Assembly: GCF_009208735.1 (NCBI RefSeq)
Contig: NZ_WFLJ01000004.1
Span: 248,001-312,000, forward strand
DNA from: Janthinobacterium rivuli
Lineage (GTDB): Bacteria > Pseudomonadota > Gammaproteobacteria > Burkholderiales > Burkholderiaceae_D
DNA: 64,000 bases
Direction: 5' to 3'
In this document: piece by piece, positions 36,736-47,075 of the stretch
How the letters are laid out: each line of letters starts with the position of its first letter
Position numbering within the stretch: position 1 is the first letter of the stretch
Position numbers and translations under genes: made by a program
Notes under the pieces: generated by a model
What the model saw: the letters and a program-made list of their open reading frames with translations, nothing else
What the model was told of the DNA's origin: nothing
Database searches by the model: none

Positions 36736-38526
36736 TTAACCATCCACTTGTAAAATTGCCAGGAATGCTTCTTGCGGGATCTCCACGGAACCCACTTGCT
36801 TCATGCGTTTCTTACCCGCTTTTTGTTTTTCCAGCAATTTCTTCTTGCGGCTGATGTCGCCGCCATAGCACTTGGCCAGCACGTTCTTGCGCAAGGCTTT
36901 CACGTTCTCGCGCGAAATGATGTTCGCGCCAATGGTCGCCTGGATGGCCACGTCGAACATCTGGCGCGGGATCAGTTCGCGCATCTTGGCGGCCACCTGG
37001 CGGCCACGGTACTGGCTGTTCGAACGGTGGACGATGATGGCCAGCGCATCGACTTTTTCGCTGTTGATCAGCATGTCGACCTTGACCACGTCGGCCGCGC
37101 GGTATTCCTTGAACTCGTAATCCATCGAGGCATAGCCGCGCGACGTCGATTTCAGGCGGTCGAAGAAGTCCAGCACGATCTCGGCCATCGGCATTTCATA
37201 CACGAGCTTGACCTGGCGGCCGTGGTAGCTCATGTCCATCTGGATGCCGCGCTTGCCGATACACAGGGTGATCACGGAACCGACGTATTCCTGCGGCATG
37301 TACAGATTGACCGTGACGATAGGCTCGCGCACTTCCTCGATGCGCGAGGGATCGGGCATCTTCGACGGATTGTCGACGTTGATCATGGTGCCGTCGCGCT
37401 GGATCACTTCGTACACCACGGTAGGCGCCGTGGTGATCAGGTCCATGTCGAATTCGCGCTCGAGGCGTTCCTGCACGATTTCCATGTGCAGCAGGCCCAG
37501 GAAGCCGCAGCGGAAGCCGAAGCCCAGCGCCTGCGACACTTCCGGCTCGTACATCAGGGCCGCGTCGTTCAATTTCAGTTTTTCCAGCGAGTCGCGCAGT
37601 GCGTCGTACTGGTTCGCCTCGACAGGGAACAGGCCGGCGAACACTTGCGGCTGCACTTCCTTGAAACCAGGCAATGGCGCGGCGGCAGGACGGTTGGCCA
37701 GGGTGACGGTGTCGCCCACTTTCGCCGCTTTCAATTCCTTGATGCCGGCGATGATGAAGCCCACCTGGCCTGCCGACAATTGCGGCAAGGATTGCGAGCG
37801 TGGCGAGAACACGCCGATGTCTTCCACCAGCTGCACCGAATCGGTGGCCATCAGGCGGATCTTGTCTTTCGGTTTCAGGGTGCCGTTGACCACGCGCACC
37901 AGCATGACCACGCCCACATAGGCGTCGTACCAGGAATCGACGATCAGCGCCTGCAGCGGCGCATCGGGGTCGCCCTTCGGTGGCGGCACCTTGACGATCA
38001 GCTGCTCGAGCACGTCCAGCACGCCGAAGCCCGTCTTGGCCGAGCAGTGCACGGCGTCGGCCGCGTCGATGCCGATCACGTCTTCGATCTCGGCGATCGC
38101 GCTCGGCGGATCCGCGTTCGGCAAGTCGATCTTGTTCAGGACGGGCACCACTTCCACGCCCAGGTCCAGCGCCGTGTAGCAGTTGGCCACCGTTTGCGCT
38201 TCCACGCCTTGCGACGCGTCAACGACCAGCAGCGCGCCTTCGCACGCCGACAGCGAGCGCGACACTTCATAGCTGAAGTCGACGTGGCCCGGCGTATCGA
38301 TCAGGTTCAGGTTGTAGATCTGGCCATCGCGCGCCTTGTAGTGCAGGGCCGCCGTTTGCGCCTTGATGGTAATGCCGCGCTCGCGCTCCAGATCCATCGA
38401 ATCGAGCACCTGCGCCTCCATCTCGCGGTCGGACAAGCCGCCGCACAATTGAATGATGCGGTCAGCCAGGGTCGATTTACCGTGGTCAATATGGGCGATG
38501 ATGGAGAAGTTGCGTATGTTGTTCAT
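36736..38526 (-). CDS. lepA: Elongation factor 4 (LepA)
   Basis: The 596-residue translational GTPase has [28 protein letters not shown] and [13 protein letters not shown]-like domains II, III and V, and the LepA-specific C-terminal domain ending [21 protein letters not shown]. It acts on stalled ribosomes. It heads the lepA-lepB-rnc-era-recO run. The gene upstream on the same strand is separated by a terminator. Confidence 0.98.
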   Translation of the reverse strand: MNNIRNFSIIAHIDHGKSTLADRIIQLCGGLSDREMEAQVLDSMDLERERGITIKAQTAALHYKARDGQIYNLNLIDTPGHVDFSYEVSRSLSACEGALLVVDASQGVEAQTVANCYTALDLGVEVVPVLNKIDLPNADPPSAIAEIEDVIGIDAADAVHCSAKTGFGVLDVLEQLIVKVPPPKGDPDAPLQALIVDSWYDAYVGVVMLVRVVNGTLKPKDKIRLMATDSVQLVEDIGVFSPRSQSLPQLSAGQVGFIIAGIKELKAAKVGDTVTLANRPAAAPLPGFKEVQPQVFAGLFPVEANQYDALRDSLEKLKLNDAALMYEPEVSQALGFGFRCGFLGLLHMEIVQERLEREFDMDLITTAPTVVYEVIQRDGTMINVDNPSKMPDPSRIEEVREPIVTVNLYMPQEYVGSVITLCIGKRGIQMDMSYHGRQVKLVYEMPMAEIVLDFFDRLKSTSRGYASMDYEFKEYRAADVVKVDMLINSEKVDALAIIVHRSNSQYRGRQVAAKMRELIPRQMFDVAIQATIGANIISRENVKALRKNVLAKCYGGDISRKKKLLEKQKAGKKRMKQVGSVEIPQEAFLAILQVDG

Positions 38527-38832
38527 TAACTAATATAAGTGCGAAGTTGACGACACTGCTTTAACAGGAATCATGGGGATCATGCTCGGGCCAAACCCGG
38601 CGCCCCACTCATGATGAAAAAAGCGCTCCGAGCAGGACATCTGCATGCCCAGGCGAGCGCTTTTGAAGCGACAGAAGCTGCTGCCTCGGACAGTAGCTTT
38701 TTCGACCTCCCCATTTTACCGGATTTCAGAGCGGAAAGCCCGTCTTATGAGGCCGGCACCGGGGCAAGCCGACATTTTCAGCTGTTTTTGGCACCAGAAT
38801 GGTGCAATGCAGTGTTAATATTGTCATTTAAG
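38527..38832. other. Intergenic region between glutaredoxin-like gene and lepA
   Basis: It contains the terminator at 38617-38664 and presumably the lepA promoter; no gene is apparent. Confidence 0.5.
38617..38664 (-). terminator. Terminator after the glutaredoxin-like gene
   Basis: AAAAGCGCTC and GAGCGCTTTTTT (as read on the minus strand) form a stem around a loop of about 26 bases. It separates the degP/glutaredoxin transcript from lepA. Confidence 0.75.
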
Positions 38833-39078
38833 CTACGCCAGGCAGTGCCGCACGGCCGCTTCGTCGAGGAAATAGTGACACAGCTCCGGCTGCGCCAGGT
38901 CCGCAAACAGCACGGGCACCAGCTCATCGAAACGCGCCAGCAACGAGGCATCGGGCGACGCATCGATGTCGATCACTTCCACCGTAAATGGTTTCCCAGG
39001 CGGCTGCAGCAGGAGCAAGGCGTCGAGCATGTCCTGGCAAAGGTGGCAATAACTGCGGGAATAGAGAGTGAAATGCAT
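38833..39078 (-). CDS. Glutaredoxin family protein (DUF836)
   Basis: This 81-residue thioredoxin-fold protein begins MHFTLYSRSYCHLCQDMLDALLLLQ with a CHLC redox pair and the cis-proline VPVLF. It is probably a small cytosolic thiol-disulfide protein. It follows degP by 54 bases on the same strand, a position conserved in related bacteria by my recollection. Confidence 0.85.
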   Translation of the reverse strand: MHFTLYSRSYCHLCQDMLDALLLLQPPGKPFTVEVIDIDASPDASLLARFDELVPVLFADLAQPELCHYFLDEAAVRHCLA

Positions 39079-39132
39079 GACGGGCAGGATACCGCATCCC
39101 GGCCGCGGCCGGAATGCGGGATGATCACATGG

Positions 39133-40629
39133 TTACTTCGCCGATGGACGCAGCGAAACGAATTGCGCCACGTCGCCACGGCGCACCAGCACGGCCGACG
39201 ACTTTTTCGGATCGAGCTTGGCCACCAGGGCGTTGAACTGCTTGGCATCTTTCACGGCAACGTTGTTCAACTGCAAGATCACGTCGCCAGGCTGCAGGCC
39301 AGCCAGGGCCGCCACGCCATCGGCATCGTCGACCAGCACGCCCGCGTCGATCTTCAATTCCTGTTTCTTCGCGGCCGGCACGTCGCTCACTTTCAGGCCC
39401 AGTGCATTGACGGCTTGCGCTTCCGGCTCCTTGGCGCCCTTCTTCGCCGTTTTCTCGCTTTCCAGCTCGACGACGGTGACGGGAATGTCCTGCTGCGCAC
39501 CCTTGCGCCAGACGGTGACCGTGGACTTGCCATTGACGGCGGCGCCGCCCACCAGGCGCGGCAGGTCGGACGAACGCTCGATCGGGGCGCCGTTGAACTT
39601 CAGGATGATGTCGCCCGGCTTGATGCCCGCCTTGTCAGCCGGCCCACCCGGCTCCACCAGCGATACTTGCGCGCCCTTGGCATTCGGCAAGCCCAGCGAT
39701 TCCGCCACGTCCTTGCTCACTTCGCCGATCTGCACGCCGATGCGTCCGCGCACCACCTTGCCCGTCTTTTTCAGCTGCTCGCCCACGCGCATGGCTTCAT
39801 CGATGGGCACGGCAAACGAGATGCCGTTGTAGGCGCCGGACAGGGTGGCGATCTGCGAATTGATGCCGATCACCTCGCCGCGCATATTGATCAGGGGACC
39901 GCCCGAGTTGCCGGGATTGACGGCCACGTCGCTCTGGATCAGGGGCAGGTAGTCGCCCGTGTCGCGTGACTTGGCGGAAATGATGCCGGCCGTCACCGTG
40001 TTTTCCAGGTTGAACGGCGAACCGATGGCGATCACCCATTCGCCCACGCGTATCTTGTTCGAGTCGCCGATGGTCAGGCGCGGCAAGTTGCCGCCTTCGA
40101 TTTTCAGCAGGGCCACGTCGGTGCGCGCATCGGCGCCGATCACCTTGGCCTTGAATTCGCGCTTGTCCGTCAGGGTCACGTACACCTCGTCGGCGCCATC
40201 GACCACGTGAGCATTGCTCAGCACGTAGCCATCGGCCGAAATGATGAAGCCGGAGCCGACGCCGCGCTGCACTTCCTGCTCCTGCGGCACGGCCCGGCGG
40301 CCGCCGCGTGGGGCCTGCTGGCGCGGCGCGGGCATGGCGCCGCCAAAGAAGCGGCGCAGGAATTCCTGCATTTCCTGCTCATCCTGGCCACCGGCGCCGG
40401 GCACATTCATTTTCAGGCGCTCGGTGGTGCGGATATTCACCACGGCCGGGCCGACGGCGTCGACCAGGTCCGAGAAATCAGGCAGTTTTACGGCCGGCAC
40501 GGCGGCCTGCGCCTGTGGCGCCAGGCCCAGCATGGTGGGAGCAAGGAAAACGCCAGCCGTACCGAACAATAAGGCGGAAAGCGTCTTCACTGAAAACGAC
40601 TTGCTGGCGGCACACATGTTTTTTTTCAT
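39133..40629 (-). CDS. degP: Periplasmic serine protease DegP/HtrA (MucD type)
   Basis: The 498-residue protein has an export signal (VKTLSALLFGTAGVFLAPTML to AQA), and a trypsin-like domain with the triad His in SNAHVVDGADEV, Asp in DARTDVALLKI and Ser in PGNSGGPLINM. Two PDZ domains follow. It degrades or refolds misfolded envelope proteins. It is usually the sigma-E-controlled last member of rpoE-rseA-rseB-mucD. The ATG at 40629 is used; a second ATG four codons later is equally possible. A 238-base gap without a gene separates it from rseA. Confidence 0.95.
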   Translation of the reverse strand: MKKNMCAASKSFSVKTLSALLFGTAGVFLAPTMLGLAPQAQAAVPAVKLPDFSDLVDAVGPAVVNIRTTERLKMNVPGAGGQDEQEMQEFLRRFFGGAMPAPRQQAPRGGRRAVPQEQEVQRGVGSGFIISADGYVLSNAHVVDGADEVYVTLTDKREFKAKVIGADARTDVALLKIEGGNLPRLTIGDSNKIRVGEWVIAIGSPFNLENTVTAGIISAKSRDTGDYLPLIQSDVAVNPGNSGGPLINMRGEVIGINSQIATLSGAYNGISFAVPIDEAMRVGEQLKKTGKVVRGRIGVQIGEVSKDVAESLGLPNAKGAQVSLVEPGGPADKAGIKPGDIILKFNGAPIERSSDLPRLVGGAAVNGKSTVTVWRKGAQQDIPVTVVELESEKTAKKGAKEPEAQAVNALGLKVSDVPAAKKQELKIDAGVLVDDADGVAALAGLQPGDVILQLNNVAVKDAKQFNALVAKLDPKKSSAVLVRRGDVAQFVSLRPSAK

Positions 40630-40867
40630 GGAAAGGATCTTTTCGAGTATGTAAACGGATCAAAACGGGGATCAGGCGATTGCCTACGTGCATGATTGGC
40701 CGTCATGACGGCATCTCAGGGGCAAACTCACCTGGCAGCGCGCATGGCAGCAACAATATATCGCAAAAGCAAGATATTGCCAGTTCACAGTGTCAATCGT
40801 ACCGAAGTCCGGTGTCAAGAGGGCAACGAGGAAGTTAAGCCTGGCATAAGCTGGCGCCGTGCCAGCG

Positions 40868-41203
40868 CTAGCGCGGCGCCGCCGGACCCGCCTCCAGCGG
40901 TTCGGCCGCGCCCGGCGGCACGATGGCGGCGGACAGCGGCGGCAGCGGCTCCGCATGGGCAGGCGCCGCTTCGGGCGCTGCCTCGGCGGCCAGGCGGCTG
41001 GCCAGGCGCGCGTCGAACTGGGCGCTCAACGCATGGCCATGCTGCTCCGAGCGCAGCACCTCGCCGATATGCCGATAGGCATCCCAGGCTTGCCGTCCCG
41101 ATGGCGTATTGAGGGTGGCGAAAGCCAGTTCGAGCTCGCTTGCCGCCAGCTCGCCATCGGCCAGCGCGGAAATAATCTCGTGCAATCGTGTGTGCGTATC
41201 CAT
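40868..41203 (-). CDS. rseA: Sigma-E anti-sigma factor RseA, short soluble form
   Basis: From ATG 41203 the product is 111 residues: MDTHTRLHEIISALADGELAASELELAFATLN, WDAYRHIGEVLRSEQHG, the RseA/MucA N-terminal sigma-binding domain. It stops after a proline/alanine-rich tail, before the membrane helix and periplasmic domain found in RseA/MucA. No remnant of those parts is seen in the 238 bases that follow, and rseB is missing. It probably still binds RpoE, but it would be cytosolic and not cut by DegS/RseP in the usual way. Confidence 0.8.
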   Translation of the reverse strand: MDTHTRLHEIISALADGELAASELELAFATLNTPSGRQAWDAYRHIGEVLRSEQHGHALSAQFDARLASRLAAEAAPEAAPAHAEPLPPLSAAIVPPGAAEPLEAGPAAPR

Positions 41204-41275
41204 GATGGGTCCTGCCATTTCAAGAAGATCGGTGCGAAAACCGAGCGCAGCCATGCCAACCTCATATTCTCCAGA

Positions 41276-41899
41276 TTACCAGCGCTTGTCAATCGGCATG
41301 TCCAACAACGGTTTCAATTTCTCCGCAATCACTTCGCGCGCGCGAAAAATCCGGCTGCGCACGGTGCCGATGGGGCACGCCATGATCTCCGAAATTTCTT
41401 CATAGCTCAGGCCCTCGATCTCGCGCAGCACGATGGCCGTGCGCAACTCGATGGGCAGCACATCCATGGCCGCATTGACGGTGGCGGCGATCTGTTTGCT
41501 GGCCAGCACCGATTCGGGTGTATTGTAGTCGCGCAATTTATTGCCATCGTCGAAGGACTCCGCCTGCTCGGCGTCGGCATCGCTGGACGTGGCTGCGCGC
41601 CGCCCTTGCGTGACGAGATAATTCTTGGCCGTATTGATGCCGATGCGATACAACCACGTATAAAAGGCGGCTTCGCCGCGAAAATGCCGCAGCGCCCGGT
41701 ATGCCTTGATAAAGGTTTCCTGCACCACATCTTCGGCCTCCGCCGGGTCATGTATAAGGCGCGACACGAGGCGCATCAAGCGGCGCTGATATTTCGATAC
41801 CAGCACATCGAATGCCCGTTTGTCGCCAGCCTGCACCCGCTCGACCAGTAACTGATCATACTCGCGCTCTGTCCTCACGCCCAATGTCCCTGGTGGCAT
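41276..41899 (-). CDS. rpoE: RNA polymerase sigma-E factor
   Basis: The 207-residue ECF sigma factor has region 2 (DKRAFDVLVSKYQRRLMRLVSRLIHDPAEAEDVVQETFIKAYRALRHFRGE) and region 4 (LPIELRTAIVLREIEGLSYEEISEIMACPIGTVRSRIFRARE), close to RpoE/AlgU. It directs envelope-stress transcription including degP. ATG 41899 or GTG 41878 may be the start. It is 72 bases upstream of rseA. Confidence 0.95.
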   Translation of the reverse strand: MPPGTLGVRTEREYDQLLVERVQAGDKRAFDVLVSKYQRRLMRLVSRLIHDPAEAEDVVQETFIKAYRALRHFRGEAAFYTWLYRIGINTAKNYLVTQGRRAATSSDADAEQAESFDDGNKLRDYNTPESVLASKQIAATVNAAMDVLPIELRTAIVLREIEGLSYEEISEIMACPIGTVRSRIFRAREVIAEKLKPLLDMPIDKRW

Positions 41900-41965
41900 G
41901 CAGCGTGGGCGCCTGTATGGATATAGAGTTGGCCCGCTGCAAGAAGTTCAGTGTTCGCCCGACTT

Positions 41966-42475
41966 TTATTCTTCCCTGTTCCGTGCCGCGATAGCCCGGC
42001 AAGCCACGGCCAGCGGGCGGAAGGCGGTGCAGCGATCGCCGCGCTGCACCAGCACCTGCGTACGCCGTCCGGCGGCATCGGCCAGGCACAGCACCAGCAG
42101 CGACGGCCACAAGGTCGAGCCTGGCAACAGGCGCAATCCCGATGCCGCCACCGCGCCGGCACCAGTCGCCGGCGCCGCGCCATGCTCCAGATATACCGCC
42201 AGCCGCAACTGCCCAACCGGCGAAATATCAAGCGCCTGCGGCTTTCTGCGCCGGCGCAGCAAAGCCAGCAAAAACACGCCGCCAGCCGCACTCAGCAGCG
42301 CACCGCTCCCGCCCAGCGCATAGCCGCCCACCAGCTGACCGGGCCCAGGCAAGGCCGCCAAGCGCCACGCGCCGCTCAAGGGCCAGGCGGCCAGCAGCGC
42401 GCCCAGCCCCAGCAGCGCTTGCAACAGGCGCAAACAGACAGGCGTGCGAATGACAGCCGCTACCGCGATCGACAT
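41966..42475 (-). CDS. YgfX-like small membrane protein
   Basis: The 169-residue protein has two hydrophobic segments (RLLQALLGLGALLAAWPL and YALGGSGALLSAAGGVFLLALL) followed by a basic RRRRKP turn and a beta-rich domain (GLRLLPGSTLWPSLLVLCLAD). This layout fits the YgfX/CptA family, which often lies near rpoE in betaproteobacteria. In enterics the family has been linked to control of cytoskeletal proteins, but a role here is unknown. It lies between fabF and rpoE. Confidence 0.65.
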   Translation of the reverse strand: MSIAVAAVIRTPVCLRLLQALLGLGALLAAWPLSGAWRLAALPGPGQLVGGYALGGSGALLSAAGGVFLLALLRRRRKPQALDISPVGQLRLAVYLEHGAAPATGAGAVAASGLRLLPGSTLWPSLLVLCLADAAGRRTQVLVQRGDRCTAFRPLAVACRAIAARNREE

Positions 42476-42482
42476 ACTTCAT

Positions 42483-42585
42483 GGGAAAAAAAAGGCGCGC
42501 CGGCACCATGCCGGGCAAATTCAGGCGCCAACGAACGTTGGCGCCGAATCAGCGCTCACTACGGTTTGACCGTAGCGAGCGCTTG
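42483..42585 (-). terminator. Tandem hairpins after fabF
   Basis: Three stem-loops follow the fabF stop on the minus strand: GCGCTCGCTACGG/CCGTAGTGAGCGC (42554-42585), GGCGCCAAC/GTTGGCGCC (42531-42552) and CCGGCA/TGCCGG followed by a run of T near 42483-42515. The last is the probable terminator. The first shares CCGTAGCGAGCG with the structured repeat family described elsewhere, perhaps by chance. Confidence 0.65.
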
Positions 42586-42596
42586 AAAGTTCCTGC

Positions 42597-43847
42597 TTAT
42601 TTCGCTTTACCGAAAATCAGCGTGCCATTCGTTCCGCCGAAGCCGAACGAATTCTTCACTGCATAATCGATCTTCATGTCACGCGCCGTGTTGGCACAGA
42701 AATCGAGATCGCACGCCGGATCCTGGTTGAAGATGTTGATGGTCGGTGGCGACACCTGATGGTGCAATGCCAGGACCGTAAACACCGCTTCCAGACCGCC
42801 CGCGCCGCCCAGCAAATGGCCCGTCATCGACTTGGTCGAGTTGACGACCAGGTTCTTGGCGTGCGCGCCGAAGGTGCGCTTGATGCCCATCACTTCCGCC
42901 ACGTCGCCTTGCGGCGTCGACGTGCCGTGCGCGTTCAGGTATTGAATCTGATCCGCGTTCAAGCCTGCGTTGTCGAGGGCCGCGATCACCGATTTGCTGC
43001 CGCCGCTACCATCTTCCAGCGGCGAGGTCATGTGATAAGCATCTGCGCTCATCCCGAAACCATGCACTTCGGCATAGATCTTGGCGCCACGGGCCACCGC
43101 GTGCTCGTACTCTTCCAGCACCATGACGCCGGCGCCTTCACCCAGCACGAAGCCGTCGCGGTCGGTATCCCACGGACGCGATGCCGTTGCCGGATCGTCG
43201 TTGCGGGTCGACAAGGCACGTGCCGAAGCGAAACCGCCCAGGCCCAGTGGCGACACGGTCGATTCCGCACCGCCGGCGATCATGACGTCGGCGTCGCCGT
43301 ACTCGATCATGCGCGCTGCGGCACCGATGCTGTGCAAACCGGTGGTACACGCTGTAACGATCGCCAGGTTCGGGCCCTTCAGACCATATTTGATCGAAAG
43401 GTTGCCAGAGATCATGTTAATGATCGAGGCAGGCACGAAAAATGGCGAGATACGGCGCGGACCGCGCTTTTCGTACTCGGACTTGGTTTCCTCGATCAGC
43501 GGCAAGCCGCCGATACCGGAACCGATGATCACGCCGATGCGCTCGGCGTTTTCTTCGGTCACTTCCAGGCCGGAGTCCTGCATCGCCTGGATGCCCGCAG
43601 CCATGCCGTAATGGATAAAGGTATCCATGTGGCGGGCTTCCTTACCGGAGATGTACTCTTCGATATTGAAACCTTTGACTTCACCCGCAAAATGCGTGGT
43701 GAATGGCAGTGCATCGAACTTGGTAATCGTGGCAATGCCGGATTTACCTTCAATGATTGCGCCCCACGCCTCGGCAATAGTATTGCCGACAGGTGAAACG
43801 CAGCCCAGGCCGGTGACAACAACACGACGGTTTTTAGAACGGCTCAA
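42597..43847 (-). CDS. fabF: 3-oxoacyl-[ACP] synthase II
   Basis: The 416-residue condensing enzyme has catalytic Cys in [12 protein letters not shown], His in [11 protein letters not shown] and His in [15 protein letters not shown]. It elongates acyl-ACP, including the palmitoleate to vaccenate step that sets membrane fluidity. It is the last gene of the fab cluster. Confidence 0.98.
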   Translation of the reverse strand: MSRSKNRRVVVTGLGCVSPVGNTIAEAWGAIIEGKSGIATITKFDALPFTTHFAGEVKGFNIEEYISGKEARHMDTFIHYGMAAGIQAMQDSGLEVTEENAERIGVIIGSGIGGLPLIEETKSEYEKRGPRRISPFFVPASIINMISGNLSIKYGLKGPNLAIVTACTTGLHSIGAAARMIEYGDADVMIAGGAESTVSPLGLGGFASARALSTRNDDPATASRPWDTDRDGFVLGEGAGVMVLEEYEHAVARGAKIYAEVHGFGMSADAYHMTSPLEDGSGGSKSVIAALDNAGLNADQIQYLNAHGTSTPQGDVAEVMGIKRTFGAHAKNLVVNSTKSMTGHLLGGAGGLEAVFTVLALHHQVSPPTINIFNQDPACDLDFCANTARDMKIDYAVKNSFGFGGTNGTLIFGKAK

Positions 43848-43876
43848 GCGATTCTCCTGAAGTCGGTCAGACAGGC

Positions 43877-44116
43877 TTAGGCCTTGACGTGTGCGGTGGC
43901 GTAGTCGATCGCCTGTTGCACGGTGGTGATTTTTTCAGCTTGTTCGTCAGGGATTTCCATTTCGAATTCGTCTTCCAGGGCCATGACCAGTTCCACGGTG
44001 TCCAGGGAATCGGCGCCGAGATCGTCGACGAAGGAGGATTCGATTTTGATGTCTGCTTCTGCAACGCCCAGTTGCTCAGCGACGATTTTCTTAACGCGTT
44101 GTTCGATATCCGACAT
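43877..44116 (-). CDS. acpP: Acyl carrier protein
   Basis: This 79-residue acidic protein carries the phosphopantetheine serine in the [17 protein letters not shown] motif, to be modified by AcpS. It starts [17 protein letters not shown]. It is between fabG and fabF. Confidence 0.99.
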   Translation of the reverse strand: MSDIEQRVKKIVAEQLGVAEADIKIESSFVDDLGADSLDTVELVMALEDEFEMEIPDEQAEKITTVQQAIDYATAHVKA

Positions 44117-44294
44117 GTTATGGCTCCAAAGTGTGTGTTACGGAAAGTGCGCGCATTTTATCAGGTTTGCGCGTCCGAATACTAATTTCGGTGTCTGCTG
44201 CTAATTCAACCGAAGCTGCTGCTAAAAGATGCGATTATAGACAAAAACGGCCGTTGAATCATGCCACAACCGCCCGCCCTGTCTACCTTTCACA

Positions 44295-45038
44295 TCAATT
44301 CATGTACATTCCGCCGTTCACGTGCAGGGTTGTGCCCGTGATATACGCCGCTTGCGGCGAGGCCAAAAAGGCCACCGCGGCTGCCACGTCTTCCGGTTTG
44401 CCCAGGCGGGACAGGGGAATTTGCGTCAACAGGGCCGCGTGCTGCTCTTCGCTCAGGGCCTTGGTCATATCGGTATCGATGAAGCCGGGGGCGATGCAGT
44501 TCACGGTAATGTTGCGGCTGCCGATTTCGCGCGCCAGGGCGCGGCTCATGCCTTCCACGCCGGCCTTGGCCGCCGCGTAATTCATTTGCCCGGGATTGCC
44601 CGACGAGGCCACCACCGACGTGATGTTAATGATACGCCCTGCCTTGGCTTTCATCATGCCGCGCAACACGGCGCGCGACAGGCGGCCGACGGCCGACAGA
44701 TTGGTGGAAATCACGCTGTCCCACTCTTCATCCTTCATGCGCATGGCCAGCTGGTCTTGCGTGATGCCCGCATTGTTGACCAGAATCGACAGGCTGCCGT
44801 AGGTTTTCTGCACTTCCTCGACGACGGCCGCGCAGCGCGCCGCATCGGTGACGTTCAGGACCAGGCCCTTGCCCGTTACGCCTTCGGCGGCCAGGTAATC
44901 GGTGATCGCTTGCGCGCCGCTTTCCGAGGTGGCGGTGCCGACCACGGTGGCGCCCTGTTTGCCCAGTTCGGTGGCGATGGCGCGGCCGATGCCGCGCGAG
45001 GCGCCCGTGACCAGCACGACTTGATTTGCTAAATTCAT
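44295..45038 (-). CDS. fabG: 3-oxoacyl-[ACP] reductase
   Basis: The 247-residue short-chain dehydrogenase has the NADPH site VTGASRGIGRAIA, the Ser in NITSVVAS and the YAAAK catalytic pair (NYAAAKAGVEG). It reduces beta-ketoacyl-ACP. ATG 45038 (MNLANQVVLVTG) has AAGGA upstream; a longer frame from 45056 lacks one. Confidence 0.98.
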   Translation of the reverse strand: MNLANQVVLVTGASRGIGRAIATELGKQGATVVGTATSESGAQAITDYLAAEGVTGKGLVLNVTDAARCAAVVEEVQKTYGSLSILVNNAGITQDQLAMRMKDEEWDSVISTNLSAVGRLSRAVLRGMMKAKAGRIINITSVVASSGNPGQMNYAAAKAGVEGMSRALAREIGSRNITVNCIAPGFIDTDMTKALSEEQHAALLTQIPLSRLGKPEDVAAAVAFLASPQAAYITGTTLHVNGGMYMN

Positions 45039-45087
45039 GAGTATCCTTAAAAGCAAGCGCGGCAGGCAGGCTGCCGCGATCTGATGT

Positions 45088-46029
45088 TTATTTGAGCTGC
45101 GTCAAAATGCGTTCCAGCGAAGCCTGGTCGACGATGGCGTCGCCCACCAGCACCGGGTCGATGCGCTTGGCCAGGCCCATCAGGACCTTGCCCGGACCGC
45201 ATTCGATCACTTGCGTGATGCCGTCCGCCGCCACCTTTTGCATGGTTTCCACCCAGCGCACGGGGCTGGCCGCCTGGCGCACCAGCGCATCCTTGATGCC
45301 GGCCACGTCGTTGACGATGGCCACGTCGACGTTGTTGATCAGCGCGATCTGCGGCGCGGCGAACGTCAAGCCGGCCATGTACTCGCGCAAGCGGTCCGAG
45401 GCCGGCTTCAGCAGCGACGAGTGGAATGGCGCCGAGACGGGCAGCTTCATGGCGCGCTTGGCGCCCTTGGCCTTGGCCAGTTCGCAGGCGCGCTCGACCG
45501 CAGCCGTATGGCCGGCGATGACCACTTGCGCCGGTGCATTGAAATTGACGGGCTCGACCACCAGGGCCGGGTTTTCCGCCGCCGCTTCCGCACAAACGGC
45601 GCGCACGTCGTCGTCCGACAGACCCAGCACGACAGCCATCGTGCCCTGCCCCACGGGCACGGCTTCCTGCATGGCTTGCGCGCGGAAACGCACGAGCGGC
45701 ACGGCATCCTTGAACGCAATGACGCCGGCGGCAACCAGCGCCGAATATTCACCGAGGCTGTGACCGGCCACGACCGTTGGCACGGGGCCGCCGGCCGCCA
45801 GCCAGGCGCGGTAGAAGGCCACGGCCGCCGTCAGCATCACCGGTTGCGTGTTGGTGGTGAGATCCAGTTCTTCCTTCGGACCTTCGGCGATCAGCTTGCC
45901 CAGGTCGAATTGCAGGGCGTCCGACGCTTCGGCGACGGTCTGCGCAACCACGGGGTTGCCGGCGAAACCGTCGAGCATCGCAATCGCTTGCGAGCCTTGG
46001 CCTGGGAAAACAAATGCAAATTGTGTCAT
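45088..46029 (-). CDS. fabD: Malonyl-CoA:ACP transacylase
   Basis: The 313-residue enzyme has FVFPGQGSQAIAM at the start, the active serine in GHSLGEYSALVAAG and His in VSAPFHSSLL. It loads malonyl groups on AcpP for the fab cycle. Confidence 0.98.
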   Translation of the reverse strand: MTQFAFVFPGQGSQAIAMLDGFAGNPVVAQTVAEASDALQFDLGKLIAEGPKEELDLTTNTQPVMLTAAVAFYRAWLAAGGPVPTVVAGHSLGEYSALVAAGVIAFKDAVPLVRFRAQAMQEAVPVGQGTMAVVLGLSDDDVRAVCAEAAAENPALVVEPVNFNAPAQVVIAGHTAAVERACELAKAKGAKRAMKLPVSAPFHSSLLKPASDRLREYMAGLTFAAPQIALINNVDVAIVNDVAGIKDALVRQAASPVRWVETMQKVAADGITQVIECGPGKVLMGLAKRIDPVLVGDAIVDQASLERILTQLK

Positions 46030-46061
46030 GTCGACTCCGTTTTTTTAATAGTGTTGCGGGA

Positions 46062-47060
46062 TTACATGCGCGCCAGCACGGCGCCCCAGGTAAAGCCGCC
46101 GCCCACGCCTTCCATCATGACGTTGTCGCCCTTCTTGACGCGGCCGTCGCGCACGGCGATGTCGAGCGCCAGCGGGATCGAGGCGGCCGAGGTGTTGCCA
46201 TGCTGGTCGACGGTGACGACCATCTTTGCCAAAGGCAAGCCGAGTTTCTTGGCCGTGCTGTTCATGATGCGGATGTTCGCCTGGTGCGGGATCAGCCAGT
46301 CGATCTGGTCCGAAGTCATGTTGGCGTGCTCCAGGGCTTCGTGCGCGACTTTTTCCAGTACGGATACGGCCAGCTTGAACACGGCCGGGCCATCCATGTA
46401 CAGGAAGGCGCTGCCATCGAGCGCGCCGCCAGCCAGGCTGCCCGGCACGCTGAGGATGTTCGAGTGGCGGCCGTCCGCATGCAGCTTGGTGGCCAGAATG
46501 CCCGGCTCTTTCGACGCCGTCATGACGATGGCGCCGGCGCCATCGCCGAACAGCACGCAAGTGCCGCGGTCGTCGAAATTGAGGATGCGCGAAAACACTT
46601 CGGCGCCGATCACCAGCACGTTCTTGTGCATGCCCGACTGAATAAAACTGTCGGCCGTGGCGACCGCATACACGAAGCCGCTGCAGACGGCTTGCACGTC
46701 GACGGCGGCGCAGTTGTTCGTGATGCCCAGCTTGTTTTGCACGATGCAGGCGGTGCTGGGAAAGCTGCCGAAGAAATCGGGGGTCGAGCTGGCGACGATG
46801 ATCAGGTCCAGGTCGTTGCCGTTCAGGCCAGCCATTTCCAGAGCCTTCTTGGCCGCTTCCACGCCCAGGTCCGAGGAGTTCTGCGTCGGCGCCGCGTAAT
46901 GGCGCGCCGAGATGCCGCTGCGCGAGACGATCCATTCATCCGACGTCTCGATGCCCTTGGCGGCGAGCTGTTCAGTCAGATCCTGGTTGGTGACGCGCTT
47001 CTCCGGCAGGTAGCTGCCGGTACCGATAATTTTGCTGTAAGTTTTGCTAAAAACAGTCAT
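46062..47060 (-). CDS. fabH: 3-oxoacyl-[ACP] synthase III
   Basis: The 332-residue enzyme starts fatty-acid synthesis from acetyl-CoA and malonyl-ACP. Its catalytic triad is visible as Cys in [12 protein letters not shown], His in [11 protein letters not shown] and Asn in [12 protein letters not shown]. It is 15 bases after plsX. Confidence 0.98.
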   Translation of the reverse strand: MTVFSKTYSKIIGTGSYLPEKRVTNQDLTEQLAAKGIETSDEWIVSRSGISARHYAAPTQNSSDLGVEAAKKALEMAGLNGNDLDLIIVASSTPDFFGSFPSTACIVQNKLGITNNCAAVDVQAVCSGFVYAVATADSFIQSGMHKNVLVIGAEVFSRILNFDDRGTCVLFGDGAGAIVMTASKEPGILATKLHADGRHSNILSVPGSLAGGALDGSAFLYMDGPAVFKLAVSVLEKVAHEALEHANMTSDQIDWLIPHQANIRIMNSTAKKLGLPLAKMVVTVDQHGNTSAASIPLALDIAVRDGRVKKGDNVMMEGVGGGFTWGAVLARM

Positions 47061-47075
47061 GCAAATACCCGTCCA

